A stretch of 28,654 bases of DNA, from positions 1 to 28,654 of IMG/VR virus record IMGVR_UViG_3300021368_000130; one strand, written 5' to 3'. Shown in pieces: positions 28,076-28,654 of the stretch. The stretch is from a virus. The position numbers and the translations under genes are program-made. The notes below the pieces were generated by a model. It was not told the DNA's origin and ran no database searches. It worked only from the letters and a program-made list of their open reading frames with translations. Within the stretch, counting starts at the first letter, position 1. Each line of letters starts with the position of its first letter.

Positions 28076-28654
28076 TCACATGAGGTTGGTGACCTGAACA
28101 CGTCTGTAGTACATGTTCGTATTTGCGGTGAGGGTTTCGCCATCGGGGGTGCCGTTGTAAGCGCCGTTGGTGGTGACGAATGGGTTGCTGACCATGCCGT
28201 AACGAGTCTTGAAACCAATTTTTGGTTGGAAGTTGTTAGGATCGATCGAGCGAACCATCTGGAGGGGAACATATGGGCAGTAGAATAGACCTGCGTCATA
28301 TGGGGAGGTGCCCTTGTAACCTACGACATAGTAGTGCTTGTCGCTGAGGTTAGCAGCATAAGGATCAACATAGACCTTGATGCGTCCGTTGATGGTGCCA
28401 ACTGCGAGGTTGCCAGTGTCATCAACTGTACCGATTGCAGGACCGCCTGCACCAGTTAGACCGCTGCTGTAGTCGAGAACGCCTGCCATTGCCAGTGCCG
28501 AAGCAACGTCAGCAGAGCAGATCAGGAAGTTGCCCTTTCCTCTACGAGTCTCTTGTGCGATTGCGTTGCAGTCGCGCTCGATTTGGAAGAGAAGTCCCTT
28601 GAATTTCTCAACAGACCAACGACCATTGCTGTCAACGTCGAGGTCGAAGATACC
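28076..28654 (-). CDS. gp23: Major capsid protein gp23 (C-terminal part)
   Basis: The last 192 codons of the hexamer-forming capsid protein; the 5' end lies beyond the window. The frame is open to the edge, reading GIFDLDVDSNGRWSVEKFKG, then IERDCNAIAQETRRGKGNFL and ICSADVASALAMAGVLDYS. The latter corresponds to T4 gp23's NTIAWETGRGAGN region. Further on come KVYVDPYAANLSDKHYYVVG, YKGTSPYDAGLFYCPYVPL and GFKTRYGMVSNPF, the classic conserved C-terminal blocks of gp23 used for cyanophage typing. It ends with YYRRVQVTNLM. A strong terminator follows. Confidence 0.97.
   Translation of the reverse strand, partial: GIFDLDVDSNGRWSVEKFKGLLFQIERDCNAIAQETRRGKGNFLICSADVASALAMAGVLDYSSGLTGAGGPAIGTVDDTGNLAVGTINGRIKVYVDPYAANLSDKHYYVVGYKGTSPYDAGLFYCPYVPLQMVRSIDPNNFQPKIGFKTRYGMVSNPFVTTNGAYNGTPDGETLTANTNMYYRRVQVTNLM

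Noticed and set aside
1-28654. tRNA genes, CRISPR arrays, insertion sequences or photosynthesis genes (psbA/psbD)
   Set aside because: Looked for on both strands; no cloverleaf with a CCA-adjacent acceptor, no repeat-spacer pattern, no transposase and no photosystem protein sequence was found.

Overview
This window is a piece of a T4-like myovirus genome. It is most likely a marine cyanophage infecting Synechococcus or Prochlorococcus-type hosts. Evidence: a near-complete T4 replication/recombination core, a gp23 major capsid gene, the cyanophage accessory set (short MazG, CobS-like AAA+ ATPase with a CobT-like VWA protein, Hsp20, 2OG-Fe(II) oxygenase, and a protein resembling a cyanobacterial family I recall as DUF3110), and late-promoter motifs of the TATAAATA/CTAAATA type. 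Every convincing gene is on the minus strand, so the window is transcribed right to left. Coding density is very high, with many ATGA or TAATG stop/start overlaps, and no gap longer than about 200 bases lacks a gene. I saw no tRNA, CRISPR array, insertion sequence, intron or intein. All identifications come from reading sequence motifs; no database search was possible.

Layout in transcription order. (1) 28654-27300: the 3' end of gp23, a strong terminator, three tiny genes and a second terminator. (2) 27312-24480: a late promoter, then a tail-tube-fold protein (the probable gp3 slot), UvsY, UvsW and an Sm-like protein. (3) 24480-19478: a compact promoter region, then the late sigma factor gp55, three small proteins, gp47, a DUF3110-like protein, gp46 and a 2OG oxygenase, closed by a UUCG terminator. 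(4) 19409-11763: a zincin-VWA (CobT-like) protein, a CobS-like AAA+ ATPase, two small proteins, the sliding clamp gp45 and clamp loader gp44. An insert follows (two overlapping small ORFs, a Dam-type methylase, two small ORFs), then gp62 and RegA, closed by a terminator. (5) 11600-11193: hsp20 as a separate unit. (6) 11123-4741: a sigma70-type promoter, two Sm-like proteins, DNA polymerase gp43, UvsX, helicase gp41, MazG and two tiny genes. (7) 4718-1: late-promoter-driven genes. These are a nuclease-like protein, a KxDG nucleotidyltransferase/ligase-like protein, a TxGH nucleotidyltransferase, a KOW-like small protein, a Cys-rich/EF-hand-like protein, two small proteins and the start of a probable virion protein.

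How they work together: gp43/44/62/45/41 form the replisome. UvsX/UvsY/UvsW/gp46/gp47 carry out recombination-dependent replication. gp45 and gp55 link replication to late transcription, and RegA tunes early translation. MazG, the CobS/CobT-like pair, Hsp20, the 2OG oxygenase and the DUF3110-like protein are the probable host-interaction layer.

The least explained parts are the 1724-4718 cassette (candidate nuclease + ligase-like + nucleotidyltransferase), three Sm-like paralogues, the zincin-VWA/AAA+ pair, and a divergent promoter with inverted repeats ahead of gp55.
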